From: Cercis canadensis
Lineage: Eukaryota > Streptophyta > Magnoliopsida > Fabales > Fabaceae
Assembly (NCBI GenBank): GCA_003255065.1
Contig: QAOA01002492.1
Location: forward strand, 173,828-237,827
Length of the DNA stretch: 64,000 nt
Reading direction: 5' to 3'
Part shown: positions 1 through 11,540 of the stretch, in pieces
Numbering within the stretch: position 1 is the stretch's first letter
How the letters are laid out: each line of letters begins with the position of its first letter
Translations under genes and position numbers: made by a program
The notes under the pieces: model-generated
What the model saw: only the letters and a program-made list of their open reading frames with translations
Databases searched by the model: none
Told to the model about the DNA's origin: nothing

Positions 1-2
1 TG

Positions 3-299
3 TACAAAGAGAAGACTAAGGCCTTTCATGATAAGCTGATCCTTCGGAAGGAATTCCAAGTGGGGGAGAAAGTGCTTCTATACAACTCTCGCCTTAAGTT
101 GTGGCCAGGTAAATTGAGATCCCGATGGGAGGGACCCTTTGTTGTCACTAATATTTTTGCTTATGGTGCAGTTGAAATCCGAGATGTGACTACGGGGAGG
201 ACCTTCAAGGTCAATGGACATCGACTTAAGAAGTTCCATGGTGGAGATGAGAGTTTGGTTGAGGAAGTGGCTTTGAGTGATGCCATCTACCCGACTTGA
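3..299 (+). CDS. Integrase C-terminal tail of element A (partial)
   Basis: This is an open frame of about 98 codons with no internal stop, cut by the window start and ending in TGA. It carries the hallmark end of Athila/Tat integrases: a GEKVLLYNSRLKLWPGKL block, then RSRWEGPFVV, then FKVNGHRLKKF. In the family this SH3-like GPF/Y region follows the DDE catalytic core and contributes to DNA binding during integration. The true start lies upstream, so any GTG or ATG inside is not a real start. The homologous end of element B (30522-30731) aligns with it block by block. Because this tail is stop-free while B and C are riddled with stops, A may be the youngest Athila-type copy here. Confidence 0.85.
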   Translation, partial: YKEKTKAFHDKLILRKEFQVGEKVLLYNSRLKLWPGKLRSRWEGPFVVTNIFAYGAVEIRDVTTGRTFKVNGHRLKKFHGGDESLVEEVALSDAIYPT

Positions 300-1916
300 T
301 TGAGCTTCAGGGGAGTTCTTTCGGATTATGTTTCTGTTTTTGTTGTTCTTTCGGATTATGTTTCTGTTTTTGTTGTTCTTTCGGATTATGTTAATTTTCT
401 GTTCTTGTTGTTTAGTTTTGTTCTGTTGATGTTTTTAATTCTGTTTGTTGGTTCTGTTTTACGTGTCTGTTTTGTGTTTTCTGTTATTCTTCCCTTCTTT
501 GTTTGCTGTTTTGGTGTGGTTCAGCATGTTCCAGATTCTGTTCACGCTTCTTCTTGAGCTTCTGTGTAGAATTCTGGTTTGATATCCTTTCTTGATTCGC
601 TGTCTCACCTTTTTCCTAGTTGTTTTCCATTCTGTTTTGCTGTTTTGCTTTACTCTCATTCTACTCATCTTTCCACCTTTCCTTTTTGTATTTTTCATAG
701 CACTTTGAGAATTGTAGAATTTGTGAACTTGAAACAATTGTCATTTTGAAGTTTCTAGCATGGTTGAATAGATTCTTACATCTTTTAGTTAGCTAATTTG
801 GTGATGGAATTTGATGTGATGGATTAAGTTTGATGGAGCATACCTAGTGAGTTTTTGAACCTATTGTCATTCTATATTCCTTTCTTATGTGTATTGTGCT
901 CATGATATTTGTTGCTCTAGAACTTGCTTTGCTTCTTTTTGAGACTACATTGTCATTTGCATGCATGAATGTGATGAAGGTCATCTTTTCTTCTTTCTAG
1001 CTAGATAGCCAAATAGCCTTCCTAACATCATTTCCCTTGATTTCCCCCTTGAGCCTATTTTTTTCCATTCTTTAATTTAGCTCATTGCAAGTTTTGTAAA
1101 ACCATGTTTCTATCTACCTTAGGGAGTATGAAAGCATTTGTTGATCAATTGATGAGTTCTATTTGTCCGAGACAGACAAAGTTCTAAGTGTGGGGGGGAG
1201 GATTTGTGAAATTTAAAAGAAAGTGGCTATATAAAATGTAAAGACAAAGAAATGTTAGCCAAAAGAAAATTCTGTTTAAAAAAAAAAATTAGAAAAAGAA
1301 AATGCAAAGAAAAAGAGAATAAAAGTAGTGGTTTGCCTTCCAAAGAGGAAGAAGTCTGTAAAGAAAATTGCATGGAGCTTTTGGGTGTATTTTTGTGCTT
1401 AGTGTTAGTTTTGACTCATCATTCCCAATGTTCTCATGCTCTCTTTAGTTTTAATTTGCCATATCCATATTTCATTTTTTCTTTTCCCTTGGTCTTTGGC
1501 CCCATTACATCCTTAAATAAAGTCATTCTGATTTGTGCATGCATGTGTTTAAAGTAGTGGAGATTAGAAAATAAGCAAGCTTATGGTAGTGCAAATTGTC
1601 ATGATGTGATTTGAGTGAAACATTAACCCCCTTAAACACTTGAGGGATTAAGAATATGTCTTGTGTGAGGTTCTATCTTTCTTAGTTCTTCACTTCATTT
1701 GAATTCACCATGCTTGTTGATTCAAAGTGCAAGAAATAGATTCATGATTGGTTTCATTCTTTTAAATTCTTGATTGTTCTTCTTGCTCACTTAACTTTTG
1801 CATTCTTGGAAGTTGTTGTTGGGAAATTATCTCTTAGTTGTCTTAGTTGTTTTCCTTTTTTCCTAGTTTTAACTTTAGTTTGCCCAGGACGTGCAAAGGA
1901 TAAGTGTGGGGGGATT
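300..1916 (+). promoter_or_regulatory. Element A 3' non-coding region with two G-rich tracts and polypurine tract
   Basis: After the integrase stop there are about 1.6 kb without a convincing reading frame, rich in T on the plus strand. A first G-rich tract (around 1183-1202, AAGTGTGGGGGGGAGG) ends one sub-region. A second, nearly identical tract (1903-1916, AAGTGTGGGGGGATT) lies directly against the LTR start TGATGAAAAG and is the polypurine tract that primes plus-strand synthesis. Short frames near 300-557 and 1252-1557 look like chance, being low-complexity and without family resemblance. Confidence 0.75.
315..392 (+). repeat. 30-bp tandem repeat, about 2.6 copies
   Basis: A 30-bp unit beginning GTTCTTTCGGATTATG starts at 315, 345 and 375, the third copy being partial. 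It lies just after the integrase stop codon of element A. Array variation in the 3' untranslated part of gypsy elements is common. I see no coding meaning in it. Confidence 0.9.
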
Positions 1917-3365
1917 TGATGAAAAGTATTTTTATATATTAATTAATCCCCATTTTTAACCACCTAATCCTATTTTGGGCTCATTTGATTGGGCTTGGGT
2001 CATATTTCATTAATTAGGTTCAAATTGGGCTTAAGTGTGTTTTTCAGCATTATTAGGGTTTTGATACTATTCTATATTTTGGGTATATCTTTAGTTCTGG
2101 ATGTCTAAAAATTGTGATTCTTGCCTTCTAGGAAAGCTAAGAGGATTATCTACAACTTTCATTCAGACCTCCAAGGCCAATTTAGACATTCAGTGGATCA
2201 AAGTTAACCCAGAAGTCAGAGTAGAGTTCCTGCCGCTGGATCCTGACCCGCATGCAGTTTTTGGACCATAACTTGTGTTGTACATGTCGTATGGACTTGA
2301 AACTAGTCCCATTGGAAAGCTAAGGCACAGGGCTTCAATTTTTATGCAGGCCGGTTCAAACAATTATGAAGTTAAGATGGTCTTATTTCCTGTCGAAAAT
2401 GGCTGATTAGTCTAGAGACCTATATGGACCTAGATGGACTTAAATAGGCTTAACTTCCTCAATTCAGGCCCAATTAGGCCCAAACTGGAGCTCATTTAAA
2501 GCTGAGATCCAAAGGTTTAAATTAGGTTAGGTGTAAATTAGGTGTGCATGAAAATTAGGAAGTTATAAGCAAAGAAAGGAGGCAGACGAGTTATCATTTT
2601 CTAGACTAGGCAGCTTTTGTTTTCTCTCTTGAAAATTTTGGAGCTCTTTGATTTATGACTGCACTTCTCCATTGGAGCTTGGATTTCATGACCATGAAGG
2701 AGTAGAATCCTTGTAACCAAGTTAGACTCCTGATTAAATTCGGTTTTGATTTTGAGATTATGTTCTTAATTGGATTAAACTTAATGCAATTTCTTCTTTT
2801 TTGAATTTCTACCTTGCTTTAATCTTTGTATGAATTCATGGAGATCTTTGTGATTTATATGGATATTGAAGTAAGAAATAGAATTTAGATTGATCAATCT
2901 TTAATCTGTGGTTAGAATTCAGAGATGCTATGTTATGCTAATTGATGTTCGGTTTTTAGATTAATCACTAATTGCTTAGTCTTTGTGATTACAAGATTAG
3001 TGATTGTATGTGATTAATCGAATCCTGAGTGATAACTCAGTAGGAACAATTGATCATAATTAGAGATTTCAGTTGTGATTAAACTCAATTAGTAGTGCTG
3101 CATTAAGACTTAATCACTCATGTTAATCTAGGATGAATCAAACCGATTTTTGATGGATGTCTAGCTAGGTTACGCCTTTAATCAACTACATTAATCTCTG
3201 TTTAATTATGTAATTTACTATTATAATCTTGTTTCAAAAATCCCCTATTTTTAACTTGAAATTATTGATTACACATTGCATTCCTTGTGAGACAAACCCG
3301 GATTATGCCCTCTATTGCATTCTAATTAGGAGATTCGATTTAATTTAATTGGTTAAGCGACAACA
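1917..3365 (+). repeat. 3' LTR of element A
   Basis: The LTR begins TGATGAAAAG immediately after the polypurine tract and ends near 3365 (CGACAACA), giving about 1.45 kb. Its body resembles the minus-strand solo LTR at 16457-17890: both share a block near the start reading GGGCTTGGGTCA and a middle block around TGGACCATAACTTG, so the two belong to one LTR family. The right end is set by where hAT homology resumes at 3366 and could be off by several bases. Confidence 0.75.
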
Positions 3366-3654
3366 CCAATCATCCACCTAACAAAGCCCATGGTCCTTTT
3401 TATGATATTATGATTGATGAAATTGCACGTGCGGGTGTTGGGGTGCAAGGTCTTACTCCATATGAAATTGGTGGCCCAATTCTTGATGATGAAATAGAAG
3501 AGATAAAAGAATATATAGAAGATTTTAAGAAGAAATTGGCAACTTATGGTGTCACAATTATGTGTGATGGTTGGCAATCCATATCTCGTTTAGCAATTAT
3601 AAAATTTTTGCTCTACTGTGATGGGAGAATAGTTTTTCACAAGTTAGTTAATAC
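3366..3654 (+). pseudogene. hAT transposase fragment (DUF659 region), left part of host hAT 1
   Basis: The frame reads into a plant hAT transposase of the DUF659 type. It has the block FYDIMIDEIARAGVG, followed by GGPILDDEIEEIKEYIE and then the strongly conserved GVTIMCDGWQS. The BED zinc finger and start lie to the left and were separated by the insertion of gypsy element A. The frame breaks at 3654 where hAT 2 inserted and resumes at 8266-8274 in the same protein region, up to the FHKLVNT block. The interior of the transposase is therefore split by a younger hAT. It cannot make an active enzyme. Confidence 0.85.
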
Positions 3655-3677
3655 CAATGTTTTAAAAACCGGACCGG
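3655..3677 (+). repeat. Left terminal inverted repeat of hAT 2
   Basis: This pairs with the reverse complement of 8243-8265, with two mismatches in the first 18 positions. It is preceded by the target duplication GTTAATAC (3647-3654). The CAAGGTTTTAAAA start is common among plant hAT elements. Confidence 0.9.
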
Positions 3678-4526
3678 ACCGGTACTCGGTCTTAAAAACA
3701 TATCGGTTCAAAGGGTATAACCGGTGGGGCGGTTTAACCGGTGAACTGGTCCCAATTTTCAATAATCGGCCGGTTCACAAAATGTGATTTTTTTTTTCTG
3801 GTTTTTCTGCCTAAAACTATATCGTTTTACTTACATTTTGAAAGTGAAACCCTCGGCCTCACCCCTCCCCTTCGATAGTTCACCTCCTTCTTCAATTTTC
3901 CCCCAATTCTCTTCTCTTCCTCCCTCACTAACTCCCTCTCTTCAAGCTCTTCACTCTCACGGGCTCACCCTCACGCATCATCCTTCTGCTTGTTGCTGCT
4001 CCCTTCAAGCTCTCTTCACTGATTCACTCTCACAGCCTCACCCACAACCAGTATGTGAAACAAGTAAGAGCATCTATTTCTCGCAGCCTCCTGCCTCCTG
4101 TTAGTATCTATTTCTCTATTTTCTTTCTCAATAAGTGTATAGTTTTTCCTGTAAATCAATTTAAATTTTCATATGAATTCTTGACTATTTCTCACGGCCT
4201 CCTGTGGTGCTTGAAGCAATTTTACTTTGATAATATTCTTGGAACCTTTGTCTTTCCAACGATTCCATGAAACTATTTTTCTATTTTGGTTAAGAAAAAC
4301 AGTTTCCATCATACAATATTTGGAAAAGGGAAAGAAATTATTTCATTTATAACTTGGTTAAAGTTTATTCTTGTATGCTCTTTTTATACATATAACCGAA
4401 TGCATGGGTGATTGTCTTTCTTCATCATCCCAGTGATCCCACTCCTTTGTATTGATTCTTTCATCTCATAATAGCACATATAGTGAAGTTTCTACTCCTT
4501 TTGTTACTTTAATTTATGATGTTGAT

Positions 4527-4999
4527 TTACTGTCACATATATAGTAGCAGCATAACTTATCATATCAAGCTAAAAATAGAAATAAAACCTTATATAATAT
4601 TTATGTACGTAATTACAAGGAAGCTAACTTTAATCTTATGGTTCTTGTGGATGTGGTTACTAGTTGTATAATTTAATTAATTTGCTGTAATTTACAATCC
4701 AAGACAAGAAAAGTGAACTCAAGCACTTGGTAGTTGCACAAGTGTACCTTGTTCTTTTTAAATAAATTCTAGTCTGGGTTCCATTCATATGTGGAGGCAA
4801 CCTTATCAAAACTTGCTAGTGGGATATATAATCTTTGCTCTAAAATGATTTTCTAAATGATCTGTTATTCTATTATCTTATAATATCTTTGAACTAATTA
4901 AATGTTATATGTATCAGTAGTTGCACAAGTGTCCTTATGCTGTAAACACTTTCACTGATCTGTTTTTACTGTCACATATATAGTAGCAGCATAACTTAA
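4527..4999 (+). repeat. 33-bp direct repeat in the 5' region of hAT 2
   Basis: An identical 33-bp segment (beginning TTACTGTCACATATATAGT) occurs at 4527-4559 and 4967-4999. A related shorter pair with GTAGTTGCACAAGTGT lies near 4730 and 4918, so an old internal duplication of roughly 0.2-0.44 kb seems to have happened in the leader or first intron of hAT 2. Confidence 0.8.
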
Positions 5000-5426
5000 T
5001 AATAAGGGTGGTTCTAATAAATAATAAAGGTGGTTCTTAATATGTGAAAAAGGTCTTAATGATAAATAAGTTGACCATTAACTTATTTATCTACTTTGCT
5101 ATGAGTCCTGTGGAGGGAGAGATTAAATAAACGTGGGGAAGAACTAGTTTCTTACTTGGATATCAAGTGCTTGTCCTGCTTGTAGGCTTGTAGCTTTGGG
5201 CCATTGAGTTTTAAACTTTTTATAGTGATGACTATTACTAGTTTTGATTCCAACACTTGGCAGATTTGCATGCCTCACAATTATTTGAGATGCCTAATCA
5301 AACTGAATAATTAGATGCTTTATTATTGCTGCAATGTTTGCCTCTTTATAATATTAGATAGTCTGAACCTCTATATATTATTGGCTTGATCCTTAATCAG
5401 TTTTATATTGTTAATTTTCAGAGAAT

Positions 5427-7208
5427 ATGACATCTTCTGAACAAAATTCAACTGCTGCATCATCACAATCTCTTAGAGCAAAGATTGATCCTGCATGGGA
5501 GCATTGTACTGAAGTTATAGATGGGAAGAAAAAAATTATTAAATGTTCTTAGTGTGATAAGTTTATTAGAGGTGGAGAAATACATAGAATGAAACACCAT
5601 CTTGCTGGAAAAGGTGGAGACATAAAAAAATGTGATAAGGTGCCTTTTGATGTTCGTCATCAAATGCAAGAGAATTTAAAAGAAATTGAAGAAAGTAAGA
5701 AGCAATCATATAGCCAATGGGAAGACCATAATCCATTTGGGCTTAGCGCCATGCCTTTTGAGGGAGACACGACCAAGTTACAAGAAATTCTTGCTCTAGC
5801 AACTCAAGATAAAGGAAAAGGCATAGCAACTTCAGCACAAAAGGGTAAAAGAAAGGCAAGTGGAATGGAAAAATATTTTTGCCCAAGATCAACCATCAAT
5901 TAAGAGTGCAATGACAGGTAAACAAGCTATCCATCAAGCTGATTTGGGCATTGCTAGGTTCTTTTTTGATAGTTGTCTACCTATAAATGCCATAAATTTT
6001 GTTTACTTTAAGCCTATGATAGATGCTATAGCAGCAATTGGTCTTGGTTATAAAGGATCAAATTATCATGCAATAAGAGGCAAGCTGTTGCATGATTTGA
6101 AAAAGGAGGTTGAGTTATTGGTTGAGACTTATAGAAGTGTGTGGGCAGAAACTGGTTGTACTATTATGGCTGATGGTTGGCAGGATCAAAGAAATAGGCA
6201 ATTAATTAATTATCTTGTCTATTGTCCTAGATGAGTGATTTTTGTGAGGTCTGTTGATGCTTCTGATGTTATTAAAGATGCTCAAACTCTTTGTAATTTG
6301 TTTTAAGGAGTTAGTTGAATTTGTTGGGCATAAGAATGTTATACATTTGGTCACGGATAATGCAGCTAATTATAAAAAAGCAGGGAGATTACTAAATGAG
6401 GAGTATCCTACTATCTTTTGGTCTCCTTGTGCTGCACATTGCTTAAACTTGATATTAGGTGATATTGGCAAGTTAGATCATGTGAGTAGGTTAGTCATCT
6501 GTGCATCTTTGATTACAAAGTTTGTGTACAATCATGGATTTTTGTTGGCTTGGCTAAGAAAAAGAGAAGGATGGACTGAAATGATATGGCTAGGACCAAC
6601 ACGTTTTGCAACAACTTTTATTGCATTGAAAAGTATTTTTTAGCACAAACATGATTTGCAAGTATTGGTGACTAGTAAAACTTTTAGAGAGTCTAGATAC
6701 TTTAAAGACAAGAAGGCAAAGGATGTTATGGAGATTGTTTTAGATACAAGGTTTTGGAATTCATGTGAACATATTGTTAAGGTTGTGTCTCCACTTATTC
6801 GCATGCTATGGATTGTTGATGGTGATGAGAAGCCTTTACTTAGGTATGTGTATGATGCCATCTATAGGGCAAAAAAAACTATCAAGAATGTATTATTGAA
6901 TAGGAAAATAGCATACAAACCCTATACAAGAATTATTCAAGGAAGATGAGATAGACAACTTCGTCAAAGTGTTTGTGCTGCTGCCTATTACTTGAATCCC
7001 GTATTCTTTTATGATAAACATAACTTTTCTACCAAAATGGAAGTTATGAAGGGATTCATGGATGTTGTTAGTGCAATGGTGGGTTCGAAAAAGTCCAAAC
7101 TTTTGAATGAATGTGAGTTATATGAAAAGAGATTGGATAGCTTTTCTCGACCATATGCTCTTGAATCTTCTAAACATATGAAACCCGGTAAGATTTTAAC
7201 ATTCTTTT

Positions 7209-7263
<55 letters not shown>

Positions 7264-7983
7264 NTTTTTACAATTCTCCTTGATTATATATTTTTTATTT
7301 TTCTAATGATTTTATATATTTCTTTATAGATGAATGGTGGAAATACTTTGGATATAGTGCTCCAACTATCCAAAAATTAGCTATTAAGCTCTTGAGCCAA
7401 GCTGCATCTTCTTCGGGTTGTGAAAGAAATTGGAGTGTATTTGAACGGATACATTCCAAGAAAAGGAATAGGTTGGAGTATCAAAGATTAAATGATCTTA
7501 TTTATGTTCATTACAATTGGCGTTTGAAAAATAGGTATTCTAGATAATTCTTAATCATATTTGATTTTTTTACTAATATTTTATGGTGAAATGATTCTTT
7601 ATAACATATTCATTATATTTTTTTTTTCCTTCAGGGCATATAACTTGAAGAAAAATTATTTTGATCCTATTGACTTTGAGAGCATAGACATTAATGAGTT
7701 TTGGTCATGGAAGAAGATGATTCTCCAATTCTTGATTATGATGAGTTGGAGAATATGCTTTATAATGATGAAGCAATTCCAATAGAAGCTACAACTCAAA
7801 ATGAAGAAAATATTGAAGAAGAGCCATGTGGTGAAGGAGGGCAATCGTGGTGAAAGTGAAGGGATGGACTTGGATTCAATTGGTATATTAGATAGAAGTT
7901 ATGAAAGTGATCATGAAATTGACTTAAGTGAGGCACATGCTTGGTTCAATCAAGATCCTCCTCAATTTGAGAAGAATAAATGA
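5427..7983 (+). pseudogene. hAT 2 transposase (BED finger, DUF659, C-terminal dimerisation domain), broken
   Basis: The likely start ATG is at 5427. Domains run in order. First is an N-terminal BED-type zinc finger (Cys pair, then HRMKHHLAGKGG), interrupted by an in-frame TAG at 5550 between its two cysteines. The DUF659 core includes GCTIMADGWQD and VTDNAANYKKAG, and then SPCAAHCLNLIL follows. After a poly-T intron around 7192-7329 comes the hAT dimerisation domain with WWKYFG and SSSGCERNWSVFE. A frameshift near 5890 and further stops near 6232, 6304, 6641 and 6946 inactivate it. The layout of an intron before the dimerisation exon and another near 7535-7634 matches plant hAT genes. No intact enzyme is encoded. 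Confidence 0.88.
7214..7269 (+). repeat. Poly-T run with one N, inside a hAT 2 intron
   Basis: More than 50 consecutive T with an N at 7264 lie in the intron preceding the dimerisation exon. The true length is uncertain because long homopolymers are poorly read. It may be an expanded polypyrimidine tract. Confidence 0.9.
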
Positions 7984-8242
7984 GTTAATGTTTGTGTATT
8001 TCATTTATTTGGTTTATGATTATGGGTGAAAACTTGTGTATTTTACTTATATATTTGGTTTTGATGATTTTAAGACAATGTATTTTAATTTTTAAGTTTG
8101 AGATTTTCACTTATGAGTTAAGTTTGATGATTTGTTCTTTATCTTTCATGTTTTCTTTTTGAATTTTTAATTTTGAAAAAAAGCTTTGATTACACCAGTC
8201 CGACCGGTCCGACCAGTATTTTTGGCCAAACCGGTTTGCTCA

Positions 8243-8265
8243 CCGGTCCGATTTTTAAAACCTTG
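8243..8265 (-). repeat. Right terminal inverted repeat of hAT 2
   Basis: This is the reverse complement partner of 3655-3677, followed directly by the second copy of the target duplication GTTAATAC (8266-8273). Confidence 0.9.
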
Positions 8266-10437
8266 GTTAATACAACTGGAAGAGAAAAAGATGTCAAGTA
8301 TATTTTTCGCTTGATGGACCAAGTGGTTGAAAAGATTAGTGAAACTAATGTTTTGCAAATTATTACAGATAATGCATATGCATACAAGAAGGCTGGTGAG
8401 TTATTGATGTTGAATAGACCACACTTATATTGGACTTCTTATGCTGCTCATTCTCTTGATCTAATATTACATGATTTAGCAAAAGTTAAAGAAGTTAAAG
8501 AACCAACTTTGTTTACAATCATTCCAAAGTTTTTCACATGATGAGAACCTATTGCATAGGAGAGTTGATTAGACCTGCTCAAACATGGTTTGCAACCAAT
8601 TATATTGCTCTTGCAAGTCTTACGGAGCACAAAAATGGGCGACAAAGAATAGTTACTTCAGATGATTGGCATAGGAGTTTAGCTAATAAGGATTTAGCTA
8701 GAGCACGAGTTCATGCCACTATACTAGATCAAAAATTTTGGAAGAATGTTAAGAAAATTGTTGATATACATATACCAATTGCTAAAGTTCTAAAGATGGT
8801 TGATGGAGAAAAGCAAGCCACAATGTCATATGTTTATGTAACAATGTGCAAAGCAAGAGCAACAATTCAAGCAATAGTTCCTAAGTCAAGTAAAAATTAT
8901 CTTGATATTATTGACTATCGTTAGCATAAACAAATAATCAATGATAGTTATATGGTAGGTATTAAATATTTGATTATACATTTTTATTTATGTTATTTTT
9001 GTAATACATTCATATTTATTTCATCTTTGACTATACTAATTGATATTTAATTCTTGATTTATATATGGAAAAAAATAAATATTACTTGAATCCATCATTT
9101 CAATACTCTAAAAACCTTGGAGCTCAAGAAAATTTGTTGAAAACACTTAAGCATGTGATTTCTAGATTAGAGCTAAGCTCAACTAAAGCTTTTTATGCAC
9201 TAAATGAGATATTTATAATTTTTTCTTTTTCTTTCTCATTCATGATAAGAACATCTAATAATTACTCACACTATATTTTTTATGTAGGTAAAAATATTTT
9301 GAGATGCAATGTATGGATTTTTCAATAAATTAGCTATCAAAGGAAGAGATAAAATAGATCCAAGTTTGACTTATTATATTAGTAAAAAAATTGCTATGTG
9401 TATATGAAAAAACTTTAATATATCACTAACTAATGTGCACCAATTTTAATTTGCAGCTGAATGGTGGCTTATGCATGACACTTACTGCTCCAAATTTGAG
9501 AAAAATTACAATAAGAATATTGTCACAAACAACTTCTTCTAGTGGGTACGAAAGAAATTGAAGCACATTTGCACTTATTCACACAAAAGTGCACAATTGT
9601 TTGAATTAAAATAAACTAGAGAAGCTTGTTTTTGCACAATATAATATGCGATTGAAATTGAAGCATATTATGAAGGAGCATAATCAAGAAGGTGCTGAAT
9701 TCAAAGCAATAGATTTGACCACAATTTTTGAAGAATATGATAGTCTTTCGTAATGGTTAGATGATTCTGGTGATGCATTATTAGATGTATTAGATGAAAA
9801 TACTAGAAATATTAGACCAAATAGTTATTTGGCTACATTTGCTAATCGATGGTCAGATGAGGAATTTGAAAATTTGATAAGAGGATCAACACATCATGGA
9901 TTTTTACTTACTGCTGATGTTGATGAGGAATTAGATGATGATACTGATATTGATACTGATACTGATACAGGTGATGGTGATGAAGTATGTGGTGAAAATA
10001 TCACAAGTACTAATATGGGTGGTGAAAGAAGTTATAATTCACCAGGTATGATTTTCACATCAAAATAAGGATTTCAATATTGCACTGAAGATACTGATCA
10101 TGGTTATAGGCCTTTGGACTATAATAGACCAAGTGATAATGATGTTGAAATGCAATATGTTAAACAATTGGCTTCTAATTTTTCTTCAATTAATACCCGT
10201 GGATGTGAGTCTAATATATTTGATTATAAATCATCATCTTCAGCATGTGGTCAGAGTTCTGGGCATGATTCATCATCCTCTGCACATAATTATGGCTCAT
10301 TATACTCATCATCCTCACAGGTTGGTTGTCATCCTTCAAGATACTACATGGAAGATTTTAAAAAATTTAAGAGGGATTATGATAATTTTTACTTCTCTTA
10401 CATGACTTGGATTAATTATTGTGACTATGTCGAGTGA
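8266..10437 (+). pseudogene. hAT transposase, right part of host hAT 1, broken
   Basis: The transposase interrupted at 3654 continues here. The block IITDNAYAYKKAGELL is followed by TSYAAHSLDLILHDL, then by a truncated frame ending at 8541, and resumes with GELIRPAQTWFATNYIAL. The dimerisation domain survives only as frame-shifted traces near 9458-9660 (WWL, then SSSGYERN). The C-terminal tail (about 9829-10437) is acidic and low-complexity, with a run of Asp-Thr-Asp repeats near 9950 and Ser-rich patches, ending TGA at 10437. At least three frameshifts or stops were seen. The tail is unusually long compared with hAT 2. hAT 1 is older than both element A and hAT 2, which inserted into it. Confidence 0.8.
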
Positions 10438-10829
10438 CATTATATATTTCCTCTTAGATTATATACAAGTTTTGGATATTTATCCCCTAAACATTCTACT
10501 GCTAATTGATTTGAACTTTCTAATATATTTTTGTTGATTATGTATTGTGTAATTTGAAACTTTAAGTATAATATGTATTTTTCATTAAGTTTTATGTATG
10601 TTAAATGTTATCAAAATTTTTGAACATTGATTATATTTATGTTATTTGGTTAAAAATGTAGTTATTCAATATTATACTTTCTAATTTTATATATTTTTAC
10701 CAATATTATTATGTTAGAATCCTTTAAAATTAAAAAAAAATTATTGCTTAAAATTATTTGAAACGTTTCTTCAAAAAATCTTTTGTTTTCACAAAATTTT
10801 TAAAACGTTTCTGTTTCCTAAGTGACCGA
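10438..10829. other. AT-rich stretch without recognised features
   Basis: This is very AT-rich and has no usable frame. It may hold the 3' end of hAT 1, but I could not find a terminal repeat that pairs with anything in the window. Confidence 0.5.
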
Positions 10830-11527
10830 AACAGTAACCTGAAATGAAATTTTGTTCCTTGCTTGCTGCCTTGTCTTGTTTTTCCTTCATAATTATGGGG
10901 CTGCGGTGCTAGCCTCTTTGTCTTGATTTCACTTTTTCTTCATAAATACGGCTACAACGTTGGGATTGGGGGATGCGGCCTTGAGCTTGCTGCCTCCAAT
11001 TCTAGGTGACCAAAATTCATCCATTTTTTTTTTTACATTGAAACACGTTTAATAGACTTCCAATCATTCCTAAATTAAAAAACTATAAAATAAACATGAA
11101 AACACTTAAAATTAAACCTAAAACAACACCCTAGAACAAGTAATTAACAAGCTTGATTAATACAAGATAAGCGGTATAANAACAGTAACCTGAAATGAAA
11201 TTTTGTTCCTTGCTTGCTGCCTCGTCTTGTTTTTCCTTCATAATTATGGGGCTGCGGTGCTAGCCTCTTTCTCTTGATTTCACTTTTTCTTCATAAATAC
11301 GGCTACAACGTTGGGATTAGGGGATGCGGCCTTGAGCTTGCTGCCTCCAATTCTAGGTGACCAAAATTCATCCATTTTTTTTTTTACATTGAAACACGTT
11401 TAATAGACTTCCAATCATTCCTAAATTAAAAAACTACAAAATAAACATGAAAACACTTAAAATTAAACCTAAAACACCCTAGAACAAGTAATTAACAAGC
11501 TTGATTAATACAAGATAAGCGGTATAA
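10830..11527. other. Assembly duplication around N at 11180
   Basis: 10830-11179 and 11181-11527 are near-identical with a single N between, differing by a few substitutions and a 3-bp gap. Confidence 0.9.
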
Positions 11528-11540
11528 AACTGACTTATCA
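10830..11540 (-). repeat. Gypsy-type LTR, minus strand, containing an assembly duplication
   Basis: On the minus strand an LTR starts TGATAAGTCAG at 11540 directly after a G-rich polypurine tract (11541-11555). Its apparent body is inflated: 10830-11179 and 11181-11527 are the same roughly 350 bp on either side of a single N, differing at only about half a dozen positions. The true LTR is therefore shorter than drawn and its far end is not visible. A related LTR segment lies at 13252-13540. Confidence 0.6.

Larger units (their letters stand above)
1..3365 (+). mobile_element. Element A: 3' portion of an Athila/Tat-like Ty3/gypsy retrotransposon
   Basis: The window opens inside the integrase C-terminus of a Ty3/gypsy element and runs through about 1.6 kb of non-coding 3' sequence, a polypurine tract and a 3' LTR. 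The paired G-rich tracts, the first well before the LTR and the second directly against it, are typical of Athila/Tat-type plant elements. The 5' LTR, gag, protease and RT would lie upstream of base 1. On its right the element abuts the middle of a hAT transposase reading frame, so A inserted into that older hAT. The right border at 3365 is inferred from a terminal CA and the start of hAT homology; no target duplication can be tested without the left end. Confidence 0.85.
3655..8265 (+). mobile_element. hAT 2: complete but decayed hAT element with 8-bp target duplication
   Basis: The element is bounded by terminal inverted repeats of about 23 bp: CAATGTTTTAAAAACCGG at the left and, on the reverse strand at the right, CAAGGTTTTAAAAATCGG. 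It is flanked by the perfect 8-bp duplication GTTAATAC at 3647-3654 and 8266-8273, as expected for hAT transposition. Sub-terminal regions (3667-3775 and 8190-8250) are dense in ACCGG/CCGGT motifs, the probable transposase binding sites. It carries its own transposase gene (about 5427-7983), now broken. It sits inside another hAT transposase gene whose reading frame continues on both sides, so hAT 2 is the younger of the two. Confidence 0.93.

Noticed and set aside
459..737. Minus-strand basic frame of 92 codons after element A integrase
   Set aside because: Low-complexity complement of T-rich 3' non-coding DNA; no family resemblance.
10830..11527. True tandem duplication in the minus-strand LTR
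   Set aside because: A single N exactly between the copies, with the same pattern at four other Ns, points to unmerged contig ends.
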